The notes beneath the pieces were generated by a model. It was not told where the DNA came from. It did not search any database and was given only the letters and a program-made list of their open reading frames with translations. 41,937 bases of DNA, from assembly GCA_030247525.1 (NCBI GenBank), contig JAOTSC010000008.1, positions 1 through 41,937 on the forward strand, written 5' to 3'. The stretch comes from a bacterium (lineage in GTDB: Bacteria; Electryoneota; JAOADG01). This document shows, in pieces, positions 1 to 8,001 of this stretch (position 1 is its first letter; every line of letters begins with the position of its first letter). A program made the translations under genes and the position numbers.

Positions 1-58
1 TCTCTCAGAGAATGCTCGTATTTTATTTTGGGTATGAAACCAACAAGACCGCTTTTGT

Positions 59-1102
59 TTGTTCGCTTCCTTTTCGCTACTTTTTCGCAAGTTTCCTTTT
101 GTGAGTAATCCTTTGACACTATTGACCATCGCATCAACCGTTCAATCCGCCACCGCCGCCAGCGAGAACATTGCCGCTCCGTGGTGGATGTGGGTGATTT
201 TTCATGTCGTAATTTTTGCTCTGTTGGCAATCGATTTAGGATTCGGTCAACGGAAAGCCCATGCCCCGACGTTCAAAGAATCGTTAGGGTGGGTCGGATT
301 TTATGTCGGATGCGCCGCGCTCTATGCCGGTTGGATTTTTTATCAATATGGCGCACAACCGGCAATCTTGTTCACCACCGGATATGTCGTCGAGTATTCG
401 CTCTCAGTCGATAATCTGTTTGTGTTTATCGCACTGTTCCGGTTCTTCTCGGTTCCTGAGACAGTGCGGCATCGGGTACTTTTTTGGGGTATTCTCGGCG
501 CGTTGGTTTTCCGCGGCATCTTTATCGCGGTTGGCGCTTTACTCATCAGCCAGTTCCAGTGGATTCTGTATATCTTCGGCGCGTTTTTAGTCTACACCGG
601 ATGGAAACTACTACGTTCCCATGACGATGCCGACGTCGATCCCGCCAACAATCCAATTCTGAAATGGTGTAAAAAGCAGTTCCCGGTTACTATCGACTAT
701 CACGGGGCAAAGTTTGCGATTCGTGATCACGGCAAGTTTTTGCTTACACCACTCGCTTTGGTGTTAATCACAGTCGAAACGACCGACATCATTTTCGCGG
801 TCGATTCGATTCCGGCAATTTTCTCAATCACTTCCGATCCATTCCTCGTGTACACTTCCAACGTATTTGCGATTCTGGGATTGCGCTCACTTTTCTTTGT
901 CCTTGACCGACTGTTGCCGTTGTTCCGTTATCTGAAGCCGGCGTTGGCGTTGGTGCTCGCATTCATTGGTGTGAAGATGTTGATTCATCATTGGGTGAAC
1001 ATCACCCCCGGGGTTAGTCTTTCGATTGTTGTCACGACACTGTTCACTGCGGTGCTTATCTCAATCGCCGCCGACAAAATCGAAAAGCGAAAACGGTTAT
1101 AG
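59..1102 (+). CDS. TerC/Alx-family integral membrane protein
   Basis: Predicted polytopic inner-membrane protein of the TerC/Alx family, members of which are linked to tellurium resistance and, for Alx-type proteins, manganese export. Both family signatures are visible: EYSLSVDNLFVF near residues 112-123 and TTDIIFAVDSIPAIF near 241-255, whose aspartates (D118, D249) are the expected metal-site residues. About eight or nine hydrophobic segments run from residue 44 to the end, and the protein closes with a basic tail (KIEKRKRL). At 347 residues it is near the usual Alx length. The start is uncertain: the longest frame uses TTG at 59, but GTG at 101 and ATG at 187 are in frame, and no clear Shine-Dalgarno is seen before any of them. 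It looks monocistronic, followed at once by a strong terminator. The substrate is not established by the sequence. Confidence 0.9.
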   Translation: MFASFSLLFRKFPFVSNPLTLLTIASTVQSATAASENIAAPWWMWVIFHVVIFALLAIDLGFGQRKAHAPTFKESLGWVGFYVGCAALYAGWIFYQYGAQPAILFTTGYVVEYSLSVDNLFVFIALFRFFSVPETVRHRVLFWGILGALVFRGIFIAVGALLISQFQWILYIFGAFLVYTGWKLLRSHDDADVDPANNPILKWCKKQFPVTIDYHGAKFAIRDHGKFLLTPLALVLITVETTDIIFAVDSIPAIFSITSDPFLVYTSNVFAILGLRSLFFVLDRLLPLFRYLKPALALVLAFIGVKMLIHHWVNITPGVSLSIVVTTLFTAVLISIAADKIEKRKRL

Positions 1103-1115
1103 AAATGTTAACGTG

Positions 1116-1148
1116 AAAAAAGAGCGCATCACCCGATGCGCTCTTTTT
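1116..1148. terminator. Rho-independent terminator after the TerC gene
   Basis: A perfect 9-bp stem (AGAGCGCAT pairing with ATGCGCTCT) with a 6-nt loop is flanked by an A-run on the left and a T-run on the right. It can therefore act on both strands: for the TerC gene and for the small minus-strand gene ending at 1164. Confidence 0.9.
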
Positions 1149-1163
1149 CGTATTTTGCCAAAA

Positions 1164-1553
1164 CTATACTTCTACAAGGTTGTCGGGTAATTCGTGACTG
1201 CGGAGAATCTGCAGCACTTCCCGTACCCACCTCATATCACATTCGGCGGCACATGGTTCGATATCATTTGAATTCAGACATCTACCTTCGCAACTCACCT
1301 TACCGGTATTCCTCACCAGAAACGTCGTCCCTTGATACAGCTGCTTTAACTCACCAGCTTTGACAGCAAGGGTAGAGTGGCAATTCTCATCTAAATGGGT
1401 GAAGAGAATCAGACCCTCTTCTACCGATTTGAATGAAGCTTGATATCCAGCGATATCAAGCGAGCGATCCTTCACCAGGTCGGACAATTCATTCCAACAA
1501 TGTTGACATACCCGACACTGCTTAAACGGTTGATGTTTCGAATATAAATCCAC
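1164..1553 (-). CDS. Small eight-cysteine conserved-type hypothetical protein
   Basis: A 129-residue soluble protein with no signal peptide. It has eight cysteines in a regular layout: C13-x2-C16-x2-C19 at the N-terminus, C58 in the middle, then C88-x3-C92 and C101-x3-C105. This suggests a zinc- or iron-sulfur-binding fold. From memory, similar proteins with a GLILFTH-like centre and a C-terminal C-x3-C pair occur in other anaerobic bacteria, but I cannot name a family or function. The start is GTG, supported by a GAGG Shine-Dalgarno five bases upstream. It lies downstream of the secreted protease on the same strand, with a hairpin between them, so cotranscription is uncertain. The bidirectional terminator at 1116-1148 closes it. 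Confidence 0.7.
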   Translation of the reverse strand: MDLYSKHQPFKQCRVCQHCWNELSDLVKDRSLDIAGYQASFKSVEEGLILFTHLDENCHSTLAVKAGELKQLYQGTTFLVRNTGKVSCEGRCLNSNDIEPCAAECDMRWVREVLQILRSHELPDNLVEV

Positions 1554-1589
1554 GTCATCCTCACAACGAGTTATGGTGTTACTCGCAAT

Positions 1590-1619
1590 ATACCGGAGGC
1601 AATCATTTGCCTCCGGTAT
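1590..1619. terminator. Perfect 13-bp hairpin downstream of the S8 protease gene
   Basis: A 13-bp perfect inverted repeat (ATACCGGAGGCAA and its complement) encloses a 4-nt TCAT loop, seven bases past the protease stop codon. No T-run follows on the minus strand, so this may be a weak terminator or an mRNA 3'-end stabiliser rather than a classical intrinsic terminator. Confidence 0.65.
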
Positions 1620-1625
1620 GTTTCA

Positions 1626-4600
1626 TTATCGTAACAGTAGAATCTTCTGGGAAGATTGCCATTTCGCTCCTGCTGAAACGACAACGAAGTAAACGCCACT
1701 CGGTAGCGGTGTACCCGCCGTGTTGTTTGCGCGCCATGCTAACGAATGGAATCCTGCCGGCAATTCGCTTTGCAGCGGGGTTGCAACCAATTGCCCCATC
1801 GCATTATAGACCGCTACGGTTACATTTGCCGTTAACGGAATCGCAAACCGAAGATTGGTCTCCGGATTGAATGGATTCGGTGCCGCCGGATCGAGGGCAA
1901 ACGCCACTGGAGTACCTGAACGATACTCCCGCACTGCCGTTGTCCCGATGACAAAATGACTATCGCTGGTATCGGCATACGCTGCTCCGAATTCATGAAC
2001 GATTCGAATACGAGCTGTGCTTGTCATCGGACCCGTTACCGACCACGGGAATACGCCATCATTCGGTGTACCGTATTCGAGCAACTGCCATTGTCCGGAG
2101 GGGTATTGGCGATCCAAATAAATATTCACCGTTCCACCCATATTGGAGTTCCAGCGAATATCACGCAGTTGATTGATTGGCCAGACTTCACTGCCGTTCG
2201 GACTGGTTACGTGAAGAATCGGATCGGCAATCGTGAAGTTATTCGCAGACAAACCAATCACCGTCGGATCGCTGATTGAAGTAATACGCAGGCGAGCGGA
2301 GGTTGTATTAGCGCCAGCTACCGGCCATGCCTGTACGCCATCGTTTGCTACACTGGCAAACAACGTTTCCCAAGTACCGCTCGGATAGTTGCGATTTAAC
2401 TCGATTCGTACATTTCCACTCACTCCCAACGATGACCATGACAGTGATGGGATGCGAGTCTGGAAAATCGACTCACCACCATTGGGATAAACAATCGTTA
2501 TCGATGGATTTATGATATTGAAGTTCGCATCGGATGTATCGCCTTGAACAGGGTTGGTTGTGCTTACCAATCGAATCCTTGCCGCACCAGTAATCGTACC
2601 AGCAACATTCCAGGTAAAGCTGCCACTGGCGGTCGGATAAGTGGCTGACAACACTTCCCATGTGCCCGTAGGATAATTACGGTTCAATTCGACCCGTACT
2701 GTTGGGATTCCTAATGGTGTCCAGCGAACTGTCTGTTGCGTTAACAACGTCCAATTCTCACCACCGTTGGGACTCCCGATAAGAATATCCGATGGCAATA
2801 CTGAGAAGGATGCATTCGATGTGTCGGCATTGGTTGAGTCATTCGTGTTTGAAACGCGAATCCGACAGTTCGGCGATTCGGGACCATTGACGGTCCAGTT
2901 ATATCTACCGTTACTAATTGCACTGGTTACGATACGCTCCCAAGTGCCACTCGGATAATTGCGATCGATATCGATATTTACACGGGCGGTGCCGAGCGAA
3001 ACCCAATTGACTTGATGGACTGTTCCGATGTTCCAAGCTTCACCGCCGTCAGGCGCGGTCATTGTGATACCGGGTGTTAGTAAAACAAAGTTTGAGTCGG
3101 ACACGTCTGAAAACTGCAAGGTGCCATGCTTAGAAACACGGATTCGCGCATTCATCGAAGCTGGTCCAGTGACCATCCAAGTAAAGATGCCCGTATTGCG
3201 AATATTCGAAGCGATTGTTTGCCAAGTTCCAACGGGATAATTTCGATTGATATCAACATCGACACTATCGCAACCGCCGCTCATCCATGTGATATCTTCC
3301 GCAATCGCTTGCCGATAGGTCTCACCGCCGACCGGGCTGGTTACTTGAATCCATGGCGATTTGATTTTAAAAACACCGTCGGTAGTATCGGTGTATTGCG
3401 GGTGTCCTACCCACGAAATTCTCATTGCAGCACTATCAGTCGTGTCACCGGCAACTGTCCAGAATTCCGAACCATCGTTTGTCGTACTGGCGAAAATCGT
3501 TTCCCAGATACCAGATGGATAATGACGATCTAACTCAATTCTTACATAGTCAACCGAGTCGACTGCCATCCACCGCAATTCGCGATTCTGCGCTGCCCAC
3601 CATACTTCGTTGCCGTTCGGTGAACGCATTGCAATTACTGGCAACGGCACCGCATTGATTAGTGCCTGGGCATTGATAAGCCCAGCTCCTAACTGAAATT
3701 CAAATCCGGGATTCAGCGCATCTATGTTGGTGGCAGTCCCTAATACAAATTGTTCTAACCGATCATCAGATAAAGTTGGATTTTTCGACAATGCAAGTGC
3801 AGCGACCGATGCTGCATTCGGGCTAGCCATTGAAGTGCCATCCCAACTTTGATAGGCTGCAGGATTGTAAGCGTTGGTCGGTGTCGTCGACCAGATGCTT
3901 ACACCCGGTGCGCTAATGTCGATCCACTGTCCATAATTCGAGAAATCGGCTTTGATATTACCACCACCGGTTGCAGCAACCGCCATTACACCATTGTAAT
4001 TCGCGGGATAGCGCGGCGCGGTATTTCCGTTGTTTCCAGCCGCAGCAAATACTAAGCAGTTGGAGGCGCGAGCGTACAATATTGCATTTTGATAATCGGT
4101 GTTGGTCGCGGTGCCGCCAAAACTGATGCTGATAATGCGAGCGCCACGGTTTACTGCGTATTGAATTGCCGGCCAGAAGTTATCGGTGAAACCTACGCCA
4201 GCAAGACCGCCATTGTAAATACATCCAAATCCGGCACGAAGTCCTAACGTACGGATGTTATAGCTGGCAGCGGGTATACCTACACCGTTGTTGGTGCGGG
4301 CGGCAAGGGAACCGCAGACGTGAGTTCCGTGTCCATGAACGTCGGAGGGGGTGTTGTCGGGCGGTCCGTAGTCTTCGCCATCGGCTGCTTGTGCACCGGT
4401 AATCTCATCGAACGAGTGGCTAACAAAATCCCAACCGATGACATCGTCGATGAATCCATTCAAATCATCATCGACACCATTGCTATCAACCGCGGTAAAG
4501 CGACCGTCGCCATTTAAATCTTCCGCTGTATTCATTTGAAAATTCTGAATCAGATCAGGATGATCATACATGACACCGGTATCGATTGTCACCGCTAACA

Positions 4601-5171
4601 CCGAGTCGACGCCGCGCTGTGCATCCCAAGCCTGACGGCAGTGCATCGAGTCAAGCCCGTACATATTGCCGGTTGTCGCCCAATCGTTCGGAGTATGAAA
4701 AGCAAAAGCAATACCAATCGGTTCGGCTTTTTCAATGCCGGGGATATTCGCAATCCGATCTATCAAAGTTTCAATCTCTTGCGTAGTTCTCACAACGGCA
4801 AACTTATCATCGATTATACGAAACAGGTATGAACGATCCATTCCTAATTCATGAAAAGCCGGATTGCGTAACGAAATCGGATCATGGGTAAACGATGGTC
4901 TTAACATCCGAACGTTATATTCGAGCATGATGCGATCCAGTTCCGTAAGTCCAGTAGGATAGGAAAGGGAACCATCCGGTGCGCGCGTCATCCAACTAAT
5001 CTGCGCCGGCGTGAACTTCAACCACGCATTATTCGGGCAATAGAGTTGTTCTTCGGCCTGGGCCATCGGAACAAACAACAAAAGCGTTAGGAAAGCCAAC
5101 ACAGGAAAGATCATCGAGTGGGAAGACCGGCACAGTAGAAGAGAGAAATTCGTGCGGTTCAAAGAGTTCAT
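1626..5171 (-). CDS. Secreted S8 subtilisin-like protease with six Ig-like repeats and C-terminal sorting domain
   Basis: Predicted exported serine endopeptidase of 1181 residues. A signal peptide spans about residues 1-39 (hydrophobic 20-36, AQA before the likely cut). The catalytic domain shows D197 in IDTGV, H281 in HGTH, oxyanion N380 in AAGN, and S447 in GTSMASP, so the full triad is intact. Residues about 512-1085 form six tandem modules of about 94 residues, each opening with a PNGGE-like motif and carrying an N-x-YPxGxW motif; these resemble Kre9/KNH-like Ig domains. The last 90 residues are a FlgD-like/Por-type sorting domain (PNPFNPET, then SGVYFVV), suggesting cell-surface delivery by a type IX-like route. 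A GGAAGGAG Shine-Dalgarno precedes the ATG. A promoter-like pair lies at 5256-5284. Substrate unknown; probably extracellular protein degradation. Confidence 0.93.
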   Translation of the reverse strand: MNSLNRTNFSLLLCRSSHSMIFPVLAFLTLLLFVPMAQAEEQLYCPNNAWLKFTPAQISWMTRAPDGSLSYPTGLTELDRIMLEYNVRMLRPSFTHDPISLRNPAFHELGMDRSYLFRIIDDKFAVVRTTQEIETLIDRIANIPGIEKAEPIGIAFAFHTPNDWATTGNMYGLDSMHCRQAWDAQRGVDSVLAVTIDTGVMYDHPDLIQNFQMNTAEDLNGDGRFTAVDSNGVDDDLNGFIDDVIGWDFVSHSFDEITGAQAADGEDYGPPDNTPSDVHGHGTHVCGSLAARTNNGVGIPAASYNIRTLGLRAGFGCIYNGGLAGVGFTDNFWPAIQYAVNRGARIISISFGGTATNTDYQNAILYARASNCLVFAAAGNNGNTAPRYPANYNGVMAVAATGGGNIKADFSNYGQWIDISAPGVSIWSTTPTNAYNPAAYQSWDGTSMASPNAASVAALALSKNPTLSDDRLEQFVLGTATNIDALNPGFEFQLGAGLINAQALINAVPLPVIAMRSPNGNEVWWAAQNRELRWMAVDSVDYVRIELDRHYPSGIWETIFASTTNDGSEFWTVAGDTTDSAAMRISWVGHPQYTDTTDGVFKIKSPWIQVTSPVGGETYRQAIAEDITWMSGGCDSVDVDINRNYPVGTWQTIASNIRNTGIFTWMVTGPASMNARIRVSKHGTLQFSDVSDSNFVLLTPGITMTAPDGGEAWNIGTVHQVNWVSLGTARVNIDIDRNYPSGTWERIVTSAISNGRYNWTVNGPESPNCRIRVSNTNDSTNADTSNASFSVLPSDILIGSPNGGENWTLLTQQTVRWTPLGIPTVRVELNRNYPTGTWEVLSATYPTASGSFTWNVAGTITGAARIRLVSTTNPVQGDTSDANFNIINPSITIVYPNGGESIFQTRIPSLSWSSLGVSGNVRIELNRNYPSGTWETLFASVANDGVQAWPVAGANTTSARLRITSISDPTVIGLSANNFTIADPILHVTSPNGSEVWPINQLRDIRWNSNMGGTVNIYLDRQYPSGQWQLLEYGTPNDGVFPWSVTGPMTSTARIRIVHEFGAAYADTSDSHFVIGTTAVREYRSGTPVAFALDPAAPNPFNPETNLRFAIPLTANVTVAVYNAMGQLVATPLQSELPAGFHSLAWRANNTAGTPLPSGVYFVVVSAGAKWQSSQKILLLR
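1925..3635 (-). repeat. Six tandem Ig-like (Kre9/KNH-type) coding repeats
   Basis: Six degenerate coding repeats of about 285 bp lie inside the protease gene. Each encodes a PNGGE/PNGSE opening, a central W, a [NDL]-x-[NDQH]-YPxGxW core and an ARIRI-like strand near the end. Boundaries are approximate. One more copy of the same module occurs in the LVIVD-repeat protein at 33399-34988, which points to module shuffling among secreted proteins of this organism. Confidence 0.8.
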
Positions 5172-5255
5172 TGAGCGCTCCTTCCGGAAAAAAACAGTGC
5201 ATCACAGGGTAAGCAAACCAACTTTCCGAAGTCACCAACGGAGTCATGGTATAGG

Positions 5256-5284
5256 AATATGTCTTCTTGCGTAGCATTAGTCAA
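5256..5284 (-). promoter_or_regulatory. Candidate sigma-70-type promoter of the S8 protease gene
   Basis: On the minus strand, TTGACT (5284-5279) and CATATT (5261-5256) are separated by exactly 17 bp, about 85 bp upstream of the protease ATG. The match is 5/6 and 4/6 to the E. coli consensus. No other good pair was seen nearby. Promoter consensus may differ in this phylum. Confidence 0.4.
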
Positions 5285-6001
5285 GCTAAACTCGTTTTTT
5301 TTTCGTTAGTCGTTAAAATCTGTCTCTGCGGGTAATAAACGACAGCACCAGTCGAGTTTCCAGCAATAGAGAGAAACATTGTAAATCAAAAACTGTAGTG
5401 AATTGTTTCACAACTATAACATCCTTTCCTTTGTTTTCTTTTGTTTGCAGTGATAGTATTCTTTTGAAAATGTGTGCCGCATCACTTTGGTGAGTAGAGC
5501 AGAGCACATTATATTTTATAAGAAATCTATAGCACTTAATTAACGACATTATAACATGTTGTAATATGTTTTATAACAAATCATCATTAATGAGTTGATT
5601 CTCCAGAAAAACTGTCTTGGCGAATGACTTGATACTACTCATTGCTTCTACGTATATTGTATTTGTTCACAAGACGAATTTGGCGAAGACGTTTTACGGG
5701 AAGCTGTGATTTCGCTCTGGCATGGATTCGATGGGAAGTATTAATATTTTCGAATGATACTTAGACTCCCTGAACTTCCGATCAATCCCGGTTTGTTACA
5801 GATGTGTTGATTGATAATTAGTAGTAACGTCAAATCTTGTCGTGTGAGGGACGCTTTGTCGTTGCGGAATCCCTGCACCTGTAACACGTAGGCGGGTATA
5901 GCTTTTAAGAACACGATTGGTAGGCTTTGATCATATATAACTGTTCATTCCCCTTTCGTTCGTATAACCGTTAGTTGCCTTGTTTTGAAAGGAGTCAGTA
6001 A
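5285..6001. other. AT-rich intergenic region between divergent genes
   Basis: About 700 bp without a convincing gene separate the leftward protease from the rightward MarR gene. The part from 5290 to 5640 is markedly AT-rich compared with the rest of the window. A 78-codon minus-strand frame (5313-5549) lacks a Shine-Dalgarno and has unnatural composition, so it is not called. One imperfect inverted repeat (5549-5576) stands out. No RNA gene or repeat family member was recognised. Confidence 0.6.
5549..5576. promoter_or_regulatory. AT-rich inverted repeat, possible operator
   Basis: TTATAACAT at 5549-5557 faces ATGTTTTATAA at 5566-5576, an inverted repeat with a two-base insertion in one arm and an 8-bp spacer. 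It sits about 430 bp upstream of the MarR gene, so a link to that regulator is only a guess. Confidence 0.25.
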
Positions 6002-6535
6002 ATGGCACACGATGATAATAAAGTGACAACCGATCAAATAGACCGTTTGATGTCGGCATTTCCTGTTCTCATGTCGGCGATGCACCGTTATGGCGCAAGC
6101 TTTGCACGGGAACGGGAACTTTCGGTTGCTCAATTTAAAGCATTGCTGTTACTTGAGCATCATGGTCCGTTGTCGATGAGTGAGTTAGCTCATCTTCTCA
6201 GTATTAGCCCCTCCACCGCTTCGTTAACAACTGAGCGGATGGTAAAACACAATTTGGTGAAACGTCGTCACGATCTGCCCGACAAGCGGATGGTTCGTGT
6301 ACACCTTTCTGCTGCCGGCGCCGCTTATTTGACTGCCCATCGGGAACATGCCCGTGAAGTCTTTAAGCAAACCCTCGAACGGTTACCGAACGACGACCGA
6401 AAACGATATGTCGATTCTTGGGAATTCTTAGTAACAACTACCCAAAAAGTAACCGAAGAGTACTTGGCAGGCGAGCGCAAACGTCACGGAATGAAAGACA
6501 GCGCAAGCCAACCGGCGTATGACGACGAAGATTAA
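6002..6535 (+). CDS. MarR-family transcriptional regulator
   Basis: A 177-residue winged helix-turn-helix regulator. The recognition helix region reads SMSELAHLLSISPSTASLTTERM (about residues 59-81), followed by the wing with the D-x-R-D-like element LPDKRMVRVHLSAAG (98-112), both typical of MarR proteins, which act as dimers that often lose DNA binding on contact with phenolics or oxidants. The C-terminal tail is long and acidic (ends AYDDED) and is not part of the usual fold. A GAAAGGAG Shine-Dalgarno lies seven bases before the ATG. The gene appears monocistronic with a strong terminator; its target genes and ligand are unknown. Confidence 0.9.
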   Translation: MAHDDNKVTTDQIDRLMSAFPVLMSAMHRYGASFARERELSVAQFKALLLLEHHGPLSMSELAHLLSISPSTASLTTERMVKHNLVKRRHDLPDKRMVRVHLSAAGAAYLTAHREHAREVFKQTLERLPNDDRKRYVDSWEFLVTTTQKVTEEYLAGERKRHGMKDSASQPAYDDED

Positions 6536-6562
6536 TCGATTGTACCGGTTTTTTAGAAAGTA

Positions 6563-6592
6563 GACACCCGCGGTGGCGGGTGTCTTTTTTTT
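6563..6592 (+). terminator. Rho-independent terminator after marR
   Basis: A 9-bp perfect GC-rich stem (GACACCCGC with GCGGGTGTC), a GGTG loop and a run of eight T residues immediately after it, 27 bp past the MarR stop codon. Confidence 0.95.
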
Positions 6593-6683
6593 ATGAAAAC
6601 AATGTTACCAAACCGACGATTCTCTTCGTATTATTAGCGTGACATTGCGTTAGCACGCCGAGTGGCAGATAACAGGGAAGGAA

Positions 6684-7811
6684 ATGGCGGAACATACCGT
6701 TACCAGTGAACAGGAACTTTGGGAAGTGGTCGACGAAATCGAAGCGACCCCGGAGACGCTTGCCCGCATTGCCGATGCGAAAATTGCGTTAGGAAAGCGA
6801 CTGCTGATTCTCGGCCACCATTACCAACGCGATGAAATCATCGCCTTTGCTGACCGAACTGGAGATAGCTATGGACTATCGGCGTATGCAGCAAAGGAAC
6901 GTGAAGCTGAATTCATCGTTTTCTGCGGAGTTCACTTCATGGCGGAAACCGCAGATATCCTGACCAGCGACTCGCAAGCGGTTATCCTACCTGACCTTTC
7001 CGCCGGTTGCAGTATGGCGGATATGGCTACCCTCAGCCAAGTGAAACGGGCTTTCCGACAAATAAAAGAACTATGCGGCGAAGCGCCGATACCGTTAACA
7101 TATATGAATTCCTCCGCCGATATCAAAGCGTTCTGCGGGGAACAAAACGGTGCGGTCTGTACGTCGTCAAATGCGGAAGCAGCATTGAAGTGGGCTTGGT
7201 TATTGGGTAACCGGATAATATTTTTACCCGATGAACATTTGGGTCGCAATACGGCATTCAAACTGGGAATTCCCTTAGAGGAGATGGTTGTATGGGATCC
7301 CTTGCAACCGTATGGCGGCGTAACAAAAAAACAACTTATGGACGCGAAGATTGTGTTATGGCGAGGCTATTGTTCCGTTCATCAACGGTTCCTACCTAAC
7401 CATATCGACTACTTTCGCGAACAGTTTCCCGATACGAAAGTGATTGTACATCCGGAATGCCGCTTTGAAGTTGTTCAAAAAGCGGACTTTGCCGGTTCGA
7501 CTGATTATATTATCAAACGCATCGCGAAAGCGGCGGAAGAAGAAAAAGGCTCACGTTGGGCGATTGGAACAGAGCATCATTTGGTGGGACGATTACAAAA
7601 ACAATACAACGGTATTCTACACATATCCAATTTGGCATTTACTACCTGTAATTGCGCAACGATGTCAAGAATCGACCCGGTGGATCTTGCCGATTCGTTG
7701 GAAAAATTGGTACAAGGGGAAATAACTAATCAGATTCGTGTGAATGATTCTGTAAAAAAGTGGTCGCGGGTTGCACTCGACCGAATGTTAACCATTGCAA
7801 CCGGCAGTTAG
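6684..7811 (+). CDS. nadA: Quinolinate synthase NadA
   Basis: Condenses iminoaspartate with dihydroxyacetone phosphate to give quinolinate in de novo NAD synthesis, using an oxygen-sensitive [4Fe-4S] cluster in the cytosol. The 375-residue length and spacing match the longer Bacillus-type NadA. Cluster cysteines are C109 (SAGCSMADM), C230 (RGYCSVH) and C322 or C324 (TCNCATM), almost identical in position to the B. subtilis ligands. Other family motifs present are GHHYQRDEI (44-52), FCGVHFMAETA (80-90) and HPECRFEVV (256-264). A GGGAAGG Shine-Dalgarno lies just before the ATG. The gene stands alone: nadB and nadC are not in the window. Confidence 0.96.
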   Translation: MAEHTVTSEQELWEVVDEIEATPETLARIADAKIALGKRLLILGHHYQRDEIIAFADRTGDSYGLSAYAAKEREAEFIVFCGVHFMAETADILTSDSQAVILPDLSAGCSMADMATLSQVKRAFRQIKELCGEAPIPLTYMNSSADIKAFCGEQNGAVCTSSNAEAALKWAWLLGNRIIFLPDEHLGRNTAFKLGIPLEEMVVWDPLQPYGGVTKKQLMDAKIVLWRGYCSVHQRFLPNHIDYFREQFPDTKVIVHPECRFEVVQKADFAGSTDYIIKRIAKAAEEEKGSRWAIGTEHHLVGRLQKQYNGILHISNLAFTTCNCATMSRIDPVDLADSLEKLVQGEITNQIRVNDSVKKWSRVALDRMLTIATGS

Positions 7812-7905
7812 CCGCAGAAAACAATTCAGTACCTGATTTTGTAATCGTTTGTGAATAGTTCACCTGTTGAGAAACTTTACTTTCCATTGATCCCTCGGTG
7901 AGTTG

Positions 7906-7923
7906 CGATACCACATGGTATCG
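7906..7923. other. Short perfect hairpin in the nadA-mutY gap
   Basis: CGATACC and GGTATCG form a 7-bp perfect stem around an ACAT loop, about 95 bp after the nadA stop. No T-run follows. It could be a weak 3' structure or an operator. The rest of this 190-bp gap shows nothing recognisable. Confidence 0.3.
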
Positions 7924-8001
7924 TTAGGGAAAACTCTTTACGCCGCCTGACTTTTTCTTCCGTCAGATGATTCCCGATGCACTCTCAGAATTTTCCTGAT
8001 T

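Noticed and set aside
1925-3635. Possible CRISPR array or DNA satellite because of regular spacing
   Set aside because: The periodicity is about 285 bp and reflects degenerate protein-domain repeats, not short identical direct repeats with spacers.
5029-5277. 82-codon minus-strand frame overlapping the protease start
   Set aside because: It overlaps the well-supported signal peptide region of the protease in another frame and covers its promoter and ribosome site.
5313-5549. 78-codon minus-strand open frame in the AT-rich gap
   Set aside because: No Shine-Dalgarno, atypical amino-acid composition, and it lies in AT-rich DNA where long frames are not informative in this direction.
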